A stretch of DNA of 64,000 bases from Lachnospiraceae bacterium (GTDB taxonomy: Bacteria; Bacillota; Clostridia; Lachnospirales; Lachnospiraceae): contig JAILOV010000053.1 in the NCBI GenBank assembly GCA_024690605.1, positions 1 to 64,000 of the forward strand, given 5' to 3'. Made by a program: the position numbers and the translations under genes. The notes below the pieces were generated by a model. That model searched no databases. It was not told where the DNA came from and saw nothing but the letters and a program-made list of their open reading frames with translations. Of this stretch, positions 27,383 through 36,536 are shown piece after piece (the first letter of the stretch is position 1; the number at the start of each line of letters is the position of its first letter).

Positions 27383-28557
27383 AGAAAAAACTTCTTCTCA
27401 TGCTGCCGATGCTCCATCAGGGGGGGTTTGAGCGCGTTGCGGTCGCAACGGCCCGACTCCTTGCGAACGACTTTGATGTCGCCCTCTGCATCTTCAGTGA
27501 CAAAAATATTCATTATGATGTGAGCGGTCTGGAGATCATCAATCTGAATGTGCCCAGTAAAAAGAGCAGGCTTCGCAAGGTATGCAACGTGATCCTTCGC
27601 GCGTATCGCGCGGCGCGCGTCAAGAAGACCCGTGCGATCGACATCACCTATTCCTTTGGCAATACGGCCAATCTGGTCAACATCTTTTCCCGCGGCGGGG
27701 ACAGGATCGTCACGGGATTCCGCTGTGCGACGGATCTGGAGAATCCGTGGCTCGTTAGGCAGTGCATCCGCCGGTCGGATCTGGTGATCTCCTGTTCCGA
27801 GGAGATCCGGGCGCTTCTGAAAAGGGATTTTGCCTGTGAGCACGCGGCTGTGGTGGAGAATCCGCTGGATGTGGCGGATATCCGCAAAAAGGCCGGCGAA
27901 GGGGAGATCCTGCGTAAAGACGGCACCTTTGTCCTGGTGACCATGGGAAGGGACGACGCGATCAAATCGCACTGGCACATGATCAAGGCTTTTTCTCTGG
28001 TCCTGAAGACACATCCGGAGGCCCGTCTCAAGATCATCGGTGCGGGCAGTTATGAGAACTATCACAGACTTGCGGACGATCTGGGGGTCGCGGATCGGAT
28101 CGAGTTCACCGGAAACCTCAAAAATCCGTTCCCGGAGGTCAGCGCGGCGGATCTCTATGTGCTGCCCTCCAACCGGGAGGGTTTTCCCAATGCGATGATC
28201 GAGGCAATGGCACTCGGCAGGCCTGTGATCGCCGCGGACTGTCGCACGGGTCCGCGTGAGATCGCACTCTCCGACAGCGAACAGGCAGCGCTCTATGAGA
28301 CGGTATCTCCGGGCTGTTCGATCCCCGAAACGATCGAGGGCACCTATGCCGTTCTGGTCCCCGACATGTCCGCGGTCATTGATCTGGACCCGCAGCATAT
28401 CGAGGACGGCGAGCGGGTGCTGGCGGAGGAGATCGTGAAAATGATCGAGAATGATGCGCGCAGGGAACACTACGGAAGACAGTCACTGCTGCGGGCGGAG
28501 AGTTTCTCGCCCGAAGCCTATCTGCAGAAGCTGAGGCGGGAGCTGGAAGAACGATGA
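27379..28557 (+). CDS. GT4-family glycosyltransferase
   Basis: A 392-residue GT-B enzyme with the donor-site signature PSNREGFPNAMIEAMALGRPV and an N-terminal MLHQGGFERVA acceptor-side loop. TMGRDDAIKSHWHMIKAF is the usual start of the C-terminal Rossmann domain. Four-base overlaps with both neighbours show tight translational coupling across 26117-31393. Confidence 0.85.
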   Translation: MKKKLLLMLPMLHQGGFERVAVATARLLANDFDVALCIFSDKNIHYDVSGLEIINLNVPSKKSRLRKVCNVILRAYRAARVKKTRAIDITYSFGNTANLVNIFSRGGDRIVTGFRCATDLENPWLVRQCIRRSDLVISCSEEIRALLKRDFACEHAAVVENPLDVADIRKKAGEGEILRKDGTFVLVTMGRDDAIKSHWHMIKAFSLVLKTHPEARLKIIGAGSYENYHRLADDLGVADRIEFTGNLKNPFPEVSAADLYVLPSNREGFPNAMIEAMALGRPVIAADCRTGPREIALSDSEQAALYETVSPGCSIPETIEGTYAVLVPDMSAVIDLDPQHIEDGERVLAEEIVKMIENDARREHYGRQSLLRAESFSPEAYLQKLRRELEER

Positions 28558-29264
28558 GTCCGGAAGTGTCCGACAACAGGAATTACCGGCATGAGTACAA
28601 GTATATCGTCAGTGCGGCACAGGAAAAGCTTCTCTCGATGAAGGCCCGCGCGCTGCTGATGCGGGATGCGCATGCGGATGCGGACGGGTGTTATCGGATC
28701 GCGAGTCTCTATTTTGACGATGCGGCGGACCGGTGTTACCACGAAAAAGAGGACGGAGAAGCCCTGCGGGCAAAATACCGCATCCGCAGATACGGAGACG
28801 ACCGGTCGCTGTTGCGGCTTGAAAAAAAGGGAAAAAACGGCGATCTGACCTGGAAGGAATCCTGCGTGATCTCCGAGGAACAGTGCCGGGAAATGATGCG
28901 GGGACGGATACCGGAGCATGAGCGGGAGAGCCAGGTCCGGCTGCTGGAGGAGATGCGTCTTCTCAGCCTTCTTCCGCGCGTGATCGTCGCCTATGAACGC
29001 GAACCGTGGATCTATCCCGCGGGGAATGTGCGGATCACATTTGACCGGAGCATCACATCCTCAGTCGATGTGGACGGATTTCTGGATGACACCTGCCTGA
29101 AGCGGCCGATCCTGCGACAGGGCATGTCGATCATGGAGATCAAGTGGGATGATCTTCTGCCTGCGCATATCCGGCGCGGCATGCAGACGGCGGATCTGAG
29201 CAGGAGCGCCTTTTCCAAGTACTGTTACGCGAGAAAGTTTTCCCCGGGCGGAGAGCTGCGATGA
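28554..29264 (+). CDS. VTC-domain protein (polyphosphate-polymerase-like)
   Basis: A 236-residue protein made only of a VTC-type tunnel domain: YRHEYKYIVS at the start, ASLYFDDAADRCYHEK, KYRIRRYGD, LRLEKKGKNGDLTWKE and a late MEIKWDD. The conserved basic residues line the tunnel in yeast Vtc4, which makes polyphosphate from ATP. Bacterial single-domain members recur next to CotH and DUF4956 genes, exactly as here. The product is not proven for this subfamily. Confidence 0.85.
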   Translation: MSPEVSDNRNYRHEYKYIVSAAQEKLLSMKARALLMRDAHADADGCYRIASLYFDDAADRCYHEKEDGEALRAKYRIRRYGDDRSLLRLEKKGKNGDLTWKESCVISEEQCREMMRGRIPEHERESQVRLLEEMRLLSLLPRVIVAYEREPWIYPAGNVRITFDRSITSSVDVDGFLDDTCLKRPILRQGMSIMEIKWDDLLPAHIRRGMQTADLSRSAFSKYCYARKFSPGGELR

Positions 29265-31393
29265 TCGGCGGCAGAATGCTTTCTTACTATGATCTGTTGC
29301 GGATCGGCGCAGCGATCCTTGCGGTCATCGTCCTGGCTGCCGGGATCCATGCGCTTGTGCAGTCTCTGCGGGAACGGAGACTGATCCTGCCATGGACCGG
29401 CCGTTGGTCCTATGCTCTTCTGGCAGGGGTGTTTGTCTTCGGTGCGGGCATTGCCCTGATGTCACACGCGGAGAGCGAGATCCGGCTGAATGAGGTCTCC
29501 AGGAATGAGGCACGATATCTTTTCCGGCATGAAGCTTATGCGTCCGATTATATCGAGATCTGCAATCTGGGGCATTTTACGAATCTCCTGAGCGGCTATT
29601 ATCTCTCCGATGATGAGGATGATCTGAAGAAACTCCCGCTGTCGGGTTATGCGATCGAGCCCGGCGGCTTCTATGTGTTTCCGTTCGGCGGAGTGCCGTT
29701 CGGGATCAGCGGAAAGGGGGAGACGATCTATCTCTCCAATGAGCAGGGAAAGATCCTGGACCGGGTCGCGTTTCCTGCAATCCCGAAGGGGCATGCCTAT
29801 GCCAGGGAGACGGACGGTGTCGGAGATTGGGTCGAGACGGCGCAGACACCGGGCGTGAGCAATCAGAGCGCAGCACCGGCGCCGACATTGCAGGAGCCTG
29901 TTTTTTCCGCGGAGAGCGGATTCTACAGGAAAGCATTTGAACTGATGATGCAGGCGCAGGAGGGCGAAGAGATTTTCTACACGACGGACGGGAGCGTCCC
30001 CGATCGGGATTCCCTCCGCTATGAGGGACCGATCACTGTTGAGGACCGGTCCGGGGAACCCAATCGATGGCGGTCCGTCCGGCAGGTCGTCCCTGACTGG
30101 AAGAACTATGAACCCGATGAAACACCGGTGAAGAAAGCGACGATCATCCGCGCGGTCGCCGTGAAGGAAGACGGCGCCGTGAGTCCCGTGAGGACGGAGA
30201 GCTTCTGGGTGGGAGACGCGGATCTCGAAAAGGGAACCGTCGTTTCCCTGGTGGCGGATCCCGAGGATCTGTTCGGCGAGGACGGGATCTATGTGACCGG
30301 GAAGGCTTATGATGAATGGTATCAGCGCGAAGATCCGGCGGAGACAGCACCGTTGCCGAATTTTCAGCAGGAGGGGCGAGCATGGGAGATCCTTGCCCGT
30401 TTCAGTGTTTTTGAGGACGGAGAGCCGGTCCTGGATGAACCGGCGGGGCTTCGTATTCAGGGCAGCAGCACCAGAGAGGATGCGCAGAAAAGATTTTCCG
30501 TTTTCGCGAGAAAAGAATACGGCGGCGATGACAGTTTTTCCGCGGATCTGTTCGGAGACGGGATCGGGACACATGCGGTGATGACAAAAGCATGTTTTTT
30601 CGATGCCATCGTGCCGCGGTTAGTCGGCTCGCGGGATGTGGCGGGTCAGAAGGCACGACCGGTCAGCGTTTTTCTGAACGGGGAATTCTGGTATGACACT
30701 TTTCTGCTGGAGAAATATAATGAGGAAATGATCGCCGCCCGTTACGGGATACCGGAGGGGGATGTGATCCTGCTTAAGGGCGGTGAGGAGGATACCAACA
30801 GGGAGTTTCCGGATCCCCTCTACGACTGGCTCTCGGAGCATGATCTGGAAAATGCCGATAACTACGCAGAGCTGGGTCGCATGATCGATATCCAAAGCTA
30901 CATAGATTTCTGGTGCACCAATATCTACATTGCCAATATGGACGTCTCGGAGGCGTGGAACGTGTACTACTGGAAGAGCGCCGACGGCGGCGGCGACGGA
31001 TACGCGGACGGCAGGTGGAGATGGGGGCTCTTTGATCTGGACTATGCCGGCTATGTGGGTGACACCGGCGCCGACCCTGTGCAGATCAACACGTTCCGAC
31101 AGAAGATGCCCTATGTCCTCTCGCTTCCGCTGGATGAGCGCCCTCTCTGGAAGGCACTGATCCGCAGCCCGTTGTTCAGGGAGCAGTTTGTTTCCTCCTT
31201 TACGGAGATCATGAAGTCCTGTTTTACGGAAGAGATGTACGCTGCCGCGACCGCGGATACAGATGCGGACTGGGAGCGGGAGATCAACTATCTCAGACAG
31301 CGCAGGGAACCGGTTATCCGGGATCTTGCGGCCGAATTCGGACTGTCGGAGGAAGTGATCCGGACGGCGGTTCAGACGGACGAGAAGGAGTAG
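29261..31393 (+). CDS. Membrane-anchored CotH-like kinase with lamin-tail and Ig-like domains
   Basis: A 710-residue protein. A membrane helix or signal-anchor is at about 15-37 and a second hydrophobic segment at about 50-65. A lamin-tail-type beta domain follows (IRLNEVSRNEA ... YIEICNLG ... GYYLSDDEDDL, about 75-190). A chitobiase-type Ig domain covers about 210-330 (FYTTDGSVPD). The CotH domain covers about 375-650 (RIQGSSTREDAQKRFSV, YDTFLLEKYNEEMI, WRWGLFDLDYAGY with the probable metal-binding DLD). CotH proteins phosphorylate secreted proteins in spore formers. ATGA overlap with the VTC gene. Confidence 0.85.
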   Translation: MIGGRMLSYYDLLRIGAAILAVIVLAAGIHALVQSLRERRLILPWTGRWSYALLAGVFVFGAGIALMSHAESEIRLNEVSRNEARYLFRHEAYASDYIEICNLGHFTNLLSGYYLSDDEDDLKKLPLSGYAIEPGGFYVFPFGGVPFGISGKGETIYLSNEQGKILDRVAFPAIPKGHAYARETDGVGDWVETAQTPGVSNQSAAPAPTLQEPVFSAESGFYRKAFELMMQAQEGEEIFYTTDGSVPDRDSLRYEGPITVEDRSGEPNRWRSVRQVVPDWKNYEPDETPVKKATIIRAVAVKEDGAVSPVRTESFWVGDADLEKGTVVSLVADPEDLFGEDGIYVTGKAYDEWYQREDPAETAPLPNFQQEGRAWEILARFSVFEDGEPVLDEPAGLRIQGSSTREDAQKRFSVFARKEYGGDDSFSADLFGDGIGTHAVMTKACFFDAIVPRLVGSRDVAGQKARPVSVFLNGEFWYDTFLLEKYNEEMIAARYGIPEGDVILLKGGEEDTNREFPDPLYDWLSEHDLENADNYAELGRMIDIQSYIDFWCTNIYIANMDVSEAWNVYYWKSADGGGDGYADGRWRWGLFDLDYAGYVGDTGADPVQINTFRQKMPYVLSLPLDERPLWKALIRSPLFREQFVSSFTEIMKSCFTEEMYAAATADTDADWEREINYLRQRREPVIRDLAAEFGLSEEVIRTAVQTDEKE

Positions 31394-31400
31394 AAAAACG

Positions 31401-32228
31401 ATGGATATGCGGAGAGTTTTGGCCGGAATATCGGGACTGGCTGTTGCCGGCGCACTTCTGATGGGGGGATGTGCATCGGAAGCATCCGTACCGGCGGGAA
31501 GTCAGGGGACGGAAACGAAGAGGATGACCTTTTCTTCGGCGGATCTGGAAACCGGTTTTGAGGAGGCGCAGGAGATCGATCTGGCAGAGGAGACGGAGAT
31601 CCGCGCAGGCGGCGCTTACCGGCTGACAGGCAGTACGGACAGGACGGTGGTGGTCGAAGCGGAGGATCAGATCGTGCGTCTCCTGCTCGATCAGGTGACG
31701 ATCCATGCACAGGACGGGCCGGGACTGGAGATCCGTTCGGCGGGCAAGGTGATCATCACCCGTCTGGAGGGAACCGAGAACACGATCTCGGACGGTCCGC
31801 GTTACACGGATAAGAGCAATGCAAATGCCGCGCTGTTTTCACAGTGCGATCTCACGATCAACGGCGAAGGGGCGCTTACCGTTGAGGGCTACTATAAAGA
31901 TGCCATTCATACGAAGGATGTATTTCGGCTGCATGGCGGAAAACTGACAGTGAAAGCAAAGCGGACGGGCATACGGGGCAATGACGGGATGTTGCTCGCC
32001 GACGGCACCGTGCAGATCGAGGCGGAAGGAAACGGCCTCCAGACGGTCAAGGTCAACGATCACGGAAAGGGACAGATGAACGTGGAAAATATCGACGGGA
32101 GCATTATCGCCGGAGCATACGGAATGAATGCGGCCGCCGGACTGTATCTTTCGGATAACCGGATCACGATGCAGACCGTGCGCGGAGATTATCAGGCAGA
32201 CGGCGGGATCGAGGGTCAGACCGGATGA
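31401..32228 (+). CDS. Lipoprotein with a beta-helix carbohydrate-binding domain
   Basis: A 275-residue protein. The signal peptide ends in the lipobox LMGGC at about residue 25. The rest is a repetitive beta pattern of the DUF4353 type: YRLTGSTDRTVVVEA, VRLLLDQVTIHAQDGPGLEI, GKVIITRLEGTENTISDG, LTINGEGALTVEGYYKDAIH. It closes a run with the VTC and CotH genes and is probably displayed on the outer face of the membrane. Ligand unknown. Confidence 0.8.
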   Translation: MDMRRVLAGISGLAVAGALLMGGCASEASVPAGSQGTETKRMTFSSADLETGFEEAQEIDLAEETEIRAGGAYRLTGSTDRTVVVEAEDQIVRLLLDQVTIHAQDGPGLEIRSAGKVIITRLEGTENTISDGPRYTDKSNANAALFSQCDLTINGEGALTVEGYYKDAIHTKDVFRLHGGKLTVKAKRTGIRGNDGMLLADGTVQIEAEGNGLQTVKVNDHGKGQMNVENIDGSIIAGAYGMNAAAGLYLSDNRITMQTVRGDYQADGGIEGQTG

Positions 32229-32239
32229 ACGTCGCCCGT

Positions 32240-32269
32240 TTGCGGGAGTGCGGTCACGGGTGCTATAAT
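32240..32269 (+). promoter_or_regulatory. Promoter upstream of the DUF4956 gene
   Basis: TTGCGG (32240-32245), 18-base spacer, TATAAT (32264-32269), with TG in the extended position (TGCTATAAT). It lies 29 bases before the ATG. Confidence 0.65.
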
Positions 32270-32297
32270 AAAGTGTTTTTCTGATACGGAGGCAGTT

Positions 32298-32972
32298 ATG
32301 AGTGTGTTTCAGTTTTTCAGACCGATCTTTGTTGAAGGCTATGCATCAGCGGAAAAAAGTGTGCTGACGATGGCGGCATGCCTGTTTCTGGCACTTTTTC
32401 TCGGATCTTATACCAGTTGCATCTACAGACGGGTGAGAAGACAGGCATTTTACAGCCGGGGCTTTCAGTTGTCCCTGGCGGTGCTGGCGGTGATCACCGC
32501 AGCGATCATCCTCACGATCCAGTCCAATATCGTTGTCTCTCTGGGTATGGTGGGTGCGCTGTCGATCGTCCGTTTCCGGACGGCGGTCAAGGATTCGCTG
32601 GATCTGATCTTTCTGTTCTGGTCGATCAGCACGGGCATCATCTGCGGTGCGGGCTATGCGATGATCGCGATCCTGCTGGCATTGATCGTCACGGCGGCCG
32701 TTCTTCTCTATGACCGGATCAGGGAACCGGAGAGCGGAATGATGCTGCTTGTGGTCAATGCGGGGAGTGTGGACGACGAGGAGACGGTCATGGAGATCGT
32801 CAGGCAGAACACGACGTATCTGAGGGTGCAGGCGAAGAGCGCCTCGAAAAAGGATCTGAACCTGACGATCGAAGTGAAGCTCAAGGAACCGGATATCCTG
32901 AAGAAACTGCTGGAGAGGCCGGAGGTTGTGACGGCATCGCTGGTGCGGCATGATGGCGAGGTCACTGTCTGA
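32298..32972 (+). CDS. DUF4956 membrane protein
   Basis: A 224-residue protein with three to four membrane helices in residues 20-145 and a soluble ferredoxin-like C-terminal domain. The family hallmark is in MVGALSIVRFRTAVKD. DUF4956 genes commonly accompany VTC and CotH genes, as here. No biochemical activity is established. It has its own promoter yet stays in the same block; the epimerase follows after 15 bases. Confidence 0.8.
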   Translation: MSVFQFFRPIFVEGYASAEKSVLTMAACLFLALFLGSYTSCIYRRVRRQAFYSRGFQLSLAVLAVITAAIILTIQSNIVVSLGMVGALSIVRFRTAVKDSLDLIFLFWSISTGIICGAGYAMIAILLALIVTAAVLLYDRIREPESGMMLLVVNAGSVDDEETVMEIVRQNTTYLRVQAKSASKKDLNLTIEVKLKEPDILKKLLERPEVVTASLVRHDGEVTV

Positions 32973-32987
32973 AAATAAGGAGGGAGC

Positions 32988-33962
32988 ATGGGTTTTAGAG
33001 AACTGACTTTTCCGGATAACAGTGTTTTTCTGGTGACGGGAGGCGCGGGCTTTATCGGTTCGAACCTCTGTGAGGCGCTGCTGCAGAAGGGATGCACGGT
33101 GCGCTGTCTCGATAATCTCTCCACGGGGCACAAAGAGAACATCGAGCCTTTTCTCACTGATCCGAAGTTTACGTTCTATGAGGACGATATCCGGGATCTC
33201 GAAGCTTGTAAAAAAACCACGGAAGGGGTGGATTTTGTGCTGCATCAGGCGGCGTGGGGGAGTGTGCCGCGGAGCATCGAGATGCCGCTCCTCTATGAGG
33301 AGATCAACATCCGCGGAACGCTCAACATGATGGAAGCGTCGCGTCAGAACGGCGTAAAGAAATTTGTGTATGCCTCCTCGTCCTCGGTCTACGGGGACTC
33401 GACCGTGCTGCCCAAAAAAGAGGGCGGCGAGGGGAAGCTCCTTTCCCCCTATGCGCTGACAAAACGGACGGATGAGGAATACGGAAGCCTGTATCACAAG
33501 CTGTATCACCTTGATACCTATGGTCTCCGCTATTTCAATGTGTTCGGCAGGAGACAGGATCCGAACGGTGCCTATGCGGCGGTCATCCCGAAGTTTCTCC
33601 GGCAGCTTCTCGGCGGCGAACAGCCGACGATCAACGGAGACGGACGGCAGAGCAGGGATTTTACCTATGTCGACAATGTGATCGAGGCCAATCTGCGCGC
33701 GTGTCTGGCACCGTCCTCTGCGGCGGGCGAGGCGTACAATATCGGCGCCGGCGGCAGGGAATATCTGATCGATGTGTATCACAACCTCTGTGAGGCACTG
33801 GGGATCGATGTGGAACCGATCTTCGGACCGCCGCGTGCGGGGGACATCCGGGATTCCAACGCGGACATTTCCAAGGCGAGAGAGATGCTCTCCTATGATC
33901 CTTCCTATGATTTTCAGGCCGGGATCCGTCTGGCGATCGGCTGGTACAAAGAGAATCTATGA
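32988..33962 (+). CDS. UDP-N-acetylglucosamine 4-epimerase (WbpP-like)
   Basis: A 324-residue SDR enzyme: GGAGFIGSN for NAD, HQAAWGSVPRSIEMP, YASSSSVYGD, catalytic YALTK, YFNVFGRRQDPNG, and SRDFTYVDNVIEAN. The GSVPRS and RQDPNG segments are typical of the WbpP branch, which prefers N-acetylated sugars, rather than of GalE. It would supply UDP-GalNAc for the WbpO-like dehydrogenase at 24034. A separate galE lies at 42707. Confidence 0.85.
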   Translation: MGFRELTFPDNSVFLVTGGAGFIGSNLCEALLQKGCTVRCLDNLSTGHKENIEPFLTDPKFTFYEDDIRDLEACKKTTEGVDFVLHQAAWGSVPRSIEMPLLYEEINIRGTLNMMEASRQNGVKKFVYASSSSVYGDSTVLPKKEGGEGKLLSPYALTKRTDEEYGSLYHKLYHLDTYGLRYFNVFGRRQDPNGAYAAVIPKFLRQLLGGEQPTINGDGRQSRDFTYVDNVIEANLRACLAPSSAAGEAYNIGAGGREYLIDVYHNLCEALGIDVEPIFGPPRAGDIRDSNADISKAREMLSYDPSYDFQAGIRLAIGWYKENL

Positions 33963-35062
33963 GATCGGTGGCCTTCCATCTGAATTGTCTGACGCATGGC
34001 GGGACCGAGCGCGTCGTGTCCAATCTGGCCAACCGGTTTGCCGGAGAAGGCTATCAGGTCTATGTCGCGACCGAATGGGAGGATGAGGATGAGTTTCCGC
34101 TCGATCCGCGGATCAAGCGTGTCCATGTGGGGCTTCGTGAGGGGGATGAGAGGAAGAGCCGCGTCACACAGTTCCTGCTGCGCATCCGATACCTCCGGGC
34201 ATTTCTGCGGGAATACCGCCCCGATGTGATCGTCGCATTTATGCGGCGTGCCAATTACCGTGCACTGATGGCGACCCGGCGTATCCGCATTCCGGCAGTC
34301 ATCTCCGTGCGGATCGATCCGGCAGTGAGCTATGTTTCCTTTTCTGACAGGGTGCAGATCCGATGGCTTTTTCCGAAGGCGGCGGGCGCCGTTTTTCAGA
34401 CCGGAGAGCAGCAGCGTTTCTTTGAGCCCTGGCTTCCGAAGAATGCCCGGGTGATCCTGAACCCGATCCATGAGAAATACACCGATGCGCCGGAGACGAC
34501 GGTGCGGGAGCGGGCTGTGGTGCATGCGGCAAGACTGGTGGATTTCAAGGACCAGCCTACGCTCATCCGCGCGTTTTTGCAGGTCCATGAGAAACATCCC
34601 GATGTGCAGCTCAGAATGTACGGGCCGGATTCGGGTGACGGAACAAAGGAGATCTGTGAGGGTCTGATCCGGGAATATCACGCGGAGGACTGGATCCTTC
34701 TGTGCGGAAGCTCGGATAAGCTGGAGATCGATCTGCCGAAGGGACTCTGTTTTGTCTCCTCCTCCCTGTTTGAGGGACTTCCCAACGCGGTGCTCGAAGC
34801 CATGGCGCTGGGGCTTCCCGTCATATCCACGGATTGTCCGTGCGGCGGACCGGCCGAGGTGATCCGGGACGGAGAGAACGGTCTGCTGGTACCGGTCGGC
34901 GATGCGGCGGCCATGGCGGCGGCGATGAACCGCCTGATCGAGGATCGCGATCTCGCAGAGAGACTGGGCAGGGAGGCGCGCCGGATCCGGGAGACAGCCG
35001 GTATGCAGGCGGTTTTTTCGGAGTGGAGAGATTATCTGGAAAAGATCGTGGCGGAGTATTAG
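33959..35062 (+). CDS. GT4-family glycosyltransferase
   Basis: A 367-residue GT-B enzyme. The N-terminus has CLTHGGTERVVSNLANRF. The C-terminal donor domain has VVHAARLVDFKDQPTLIRAF, GLPNAVLEAMALGLPVIS and a final DGENGLLVPVGD, all typical of GT4. It overlaps the epimerase by four bases and is followed by the MBOAT gene seven bases later. Confidence 0.88.
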   Translation: MRSVAFHLNCLTHGGTERVVSNLANRFAGEGYQVYVATEWEDEDEFPLDPRIKRVHVGLREGDERKSRVTQFLLRIRYLRAFLREYRPDVIVAFMRRANYRALMATRRIRIPAVISVRIDPAVSYVSFSDRVQIRWLFPKAAGAVFQTGEQQRFFEPWLPKNARVILNPIHEKYTDAPETTVRERAVVHAARLVDFKDQPTLIRAFLQVHEKHPDVQLRMYGPDSGDGTKEICEGLIREYHAEDWILLCGSSDKLEIDLPKGLCFVSSSLFEGLPNAVLEAMALGLPVISTDCPCGGPAEVIRDGENGLLVPVGDAAAMAAAMNRLIEDRDLAERLGREARRIRETAGMQAVFSEWRDYLEKIVAEY

Positions 35063-35068
35063 ACGGAA

Positions 35069-36529
35069 ATGCAGTTTTCATCGATCTACTTTATTCTTTT
35101 CTTTTTGCCGGTATCGCTTATCGGATATCATCTGGCGGACAGGAAAAGCCCCCGGCGGGCGAGACTGTTTCTGCTCGCATGCTCCCTGTTTTTCTGCGGT
35201 CTGACGGACCTGTGGTCACTGCTCATCCTGATCGCGGAGGCACTGATCGGCTGGTCCTTCTCGCGGATCATTTTCCGTACGGGGACGCAGACGAAAAAGG
35301 CCGGACGGGCGGCTGCCGCGGGGATCGCGCTGCAGATCCTCGCACTTGTTTTTTTCAAGTACACGGGATTCCTGATCGGCAATATCGGTGTGCTGTTTCA
35401 TGAGGATTTTGTCTGGCACAGTCTGATCCTTCCGCTGGGGATCAGTTACACGACCTTTACGCAGATCGCCTATCTCGCGGATTGCTGCCGGGGAAGGATC
35501 AAAAAGCCGATGGATCCGGCTTCCTATGCGCTTTATCTCTCTTTTTTCCCGAAGCTCTCGCAGGGTCCGATCGCCACGGGCACGGTCCTGGCGGAAGAGA
35601 TCGCCGGGGAGAAGGGCGGGCATGTCACGGCCGACGGTCTGGCGGACGGGATCATACTGTTTGTGCTGGGTCTGTCCAAGAAGCTGCTGATCGCGGACAT
35701 CTTCGGACGGGCTGTGGATATGGGGCTTTCACAGAATCCCTACCTCACGGCGACGGATATCGCGATCATCGCGCTGTCCTATACCTTTCAGATCTACTTC
35801 GATTTCAGCGGCTATTCGGATATGGCGATCGGTCTGGCCCGCATGTTCGGCTACACCCTGCCGGTCAACTTTGATTCTCCGTACCGCGCGCGATCGATCA
35901 CGGATTTCTGGCGCAGATGGCACATGTCCCTGACCGGATTCTTCCGGGAATATGTGTATTTTCCCCTTGGCGGGAGCAGAAAGGGAACGGTGCGGACCTG
36001 CGTTAACATCATGATCGTGTTTCTTCTGAGCGGCCTGTGGCACGGAGCCAACTGGACCTTTGTTCTGTGGGGGTTCTTCCACGGCGCTTTGCAGGTGATC
36101 GAGAGACTGGGCGGTCGCGTGCTGGACCGCATTCCGGGATGGATCCGCGGGACGGTGACTTTTGTCCTGGTATCGGTCCTGTGGCTGCTGTTCCGCTGTT
36201 CTTCCGTGGCGGAGTTCAGGGGTCTTCTTTATCTCGCGGCAGATCAGCTGTATCCGTATATCAATGATGACATGCTGGAGATCTTCCGGCTGCCGGCTTC
36301 CCGGAGCGTTTTACAGCTGATGGGACTTTCCGTTTCCGACACGCTGCTGGAAACGATGTCGCTTTTCCTGTGGATGGCCTTATCCTTTGTCATCTGCCTG
36401 CAGCCGCGGAACAACACGTCCGGGCGTTATCGGCGGAACGGGTGGACGCTTATCCTCACGGCAGCGCTGTTTGTCCTGTGTGTTCTGTCGACGAGCAGGA
36501 TCTCGACGTTTATCTACACGAGTTTTTGA
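35069..36529 (+). CDS. MBOAT-family O-acyltransferase (AlgI/DltB type)
   Basis: A 486-residue protein with about eleven membrane helices. It carries the MBOAT core: SLILPLGISYTTFTQIAY, FPKLSQGPI, FDFSGYSDMAIGLARMFGY, ITDFWRRWHMSLTGFFREYVYFPL, and the catalytic His in LLSGLWHGANWTFV. It transfers acyl groups from an intracellular donor to an exported glycan. The next gene is its usual SGNH-like partner. Confidence 0.92.
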   Translation: MQFSSIYFILFFLPVSLIGYHLADRKSPRRARLFLLACSLFFCGLTDLWSLLILIAEALIGWSFSRIIFRTGTQTKKAGRAAAAGIALQILALVFFKYTGFLIGNIGVLFHEDFVWHSLILPLGISYTTFTQIAYLADCCRGRIKKPMDPASYALYLSFFPKLSQGPIATGTVLAEEIAGEKGGHVTADGLADGIILFVLGLSKKLLIADIFGRAVDMGLSQNPYLTATDIAIIALSYTFQIYFDFSGYSDMAIGLARMFGYTLPVNFDSPYRARSITDFWRRWHMSLTGFFREYVYFPLGGSRKGTVRTCVNIMIVFLLSGLWHGANWTFVLWGFFHGALQVIERLGGRVLDRIPGWIRGTVTFVLVSVLWLLFRCSSVAEFRGLLYLAADQLYPYINDDMLEIFRLPASRSVLQLMGLSVSDTLLETMSLFLWMALSFVICLQPRNNTSGRYRRNGWTLILTAALFVLCVLSTSRISTFIYTSF

Positions 36530-36536
36530 GGCAGTG

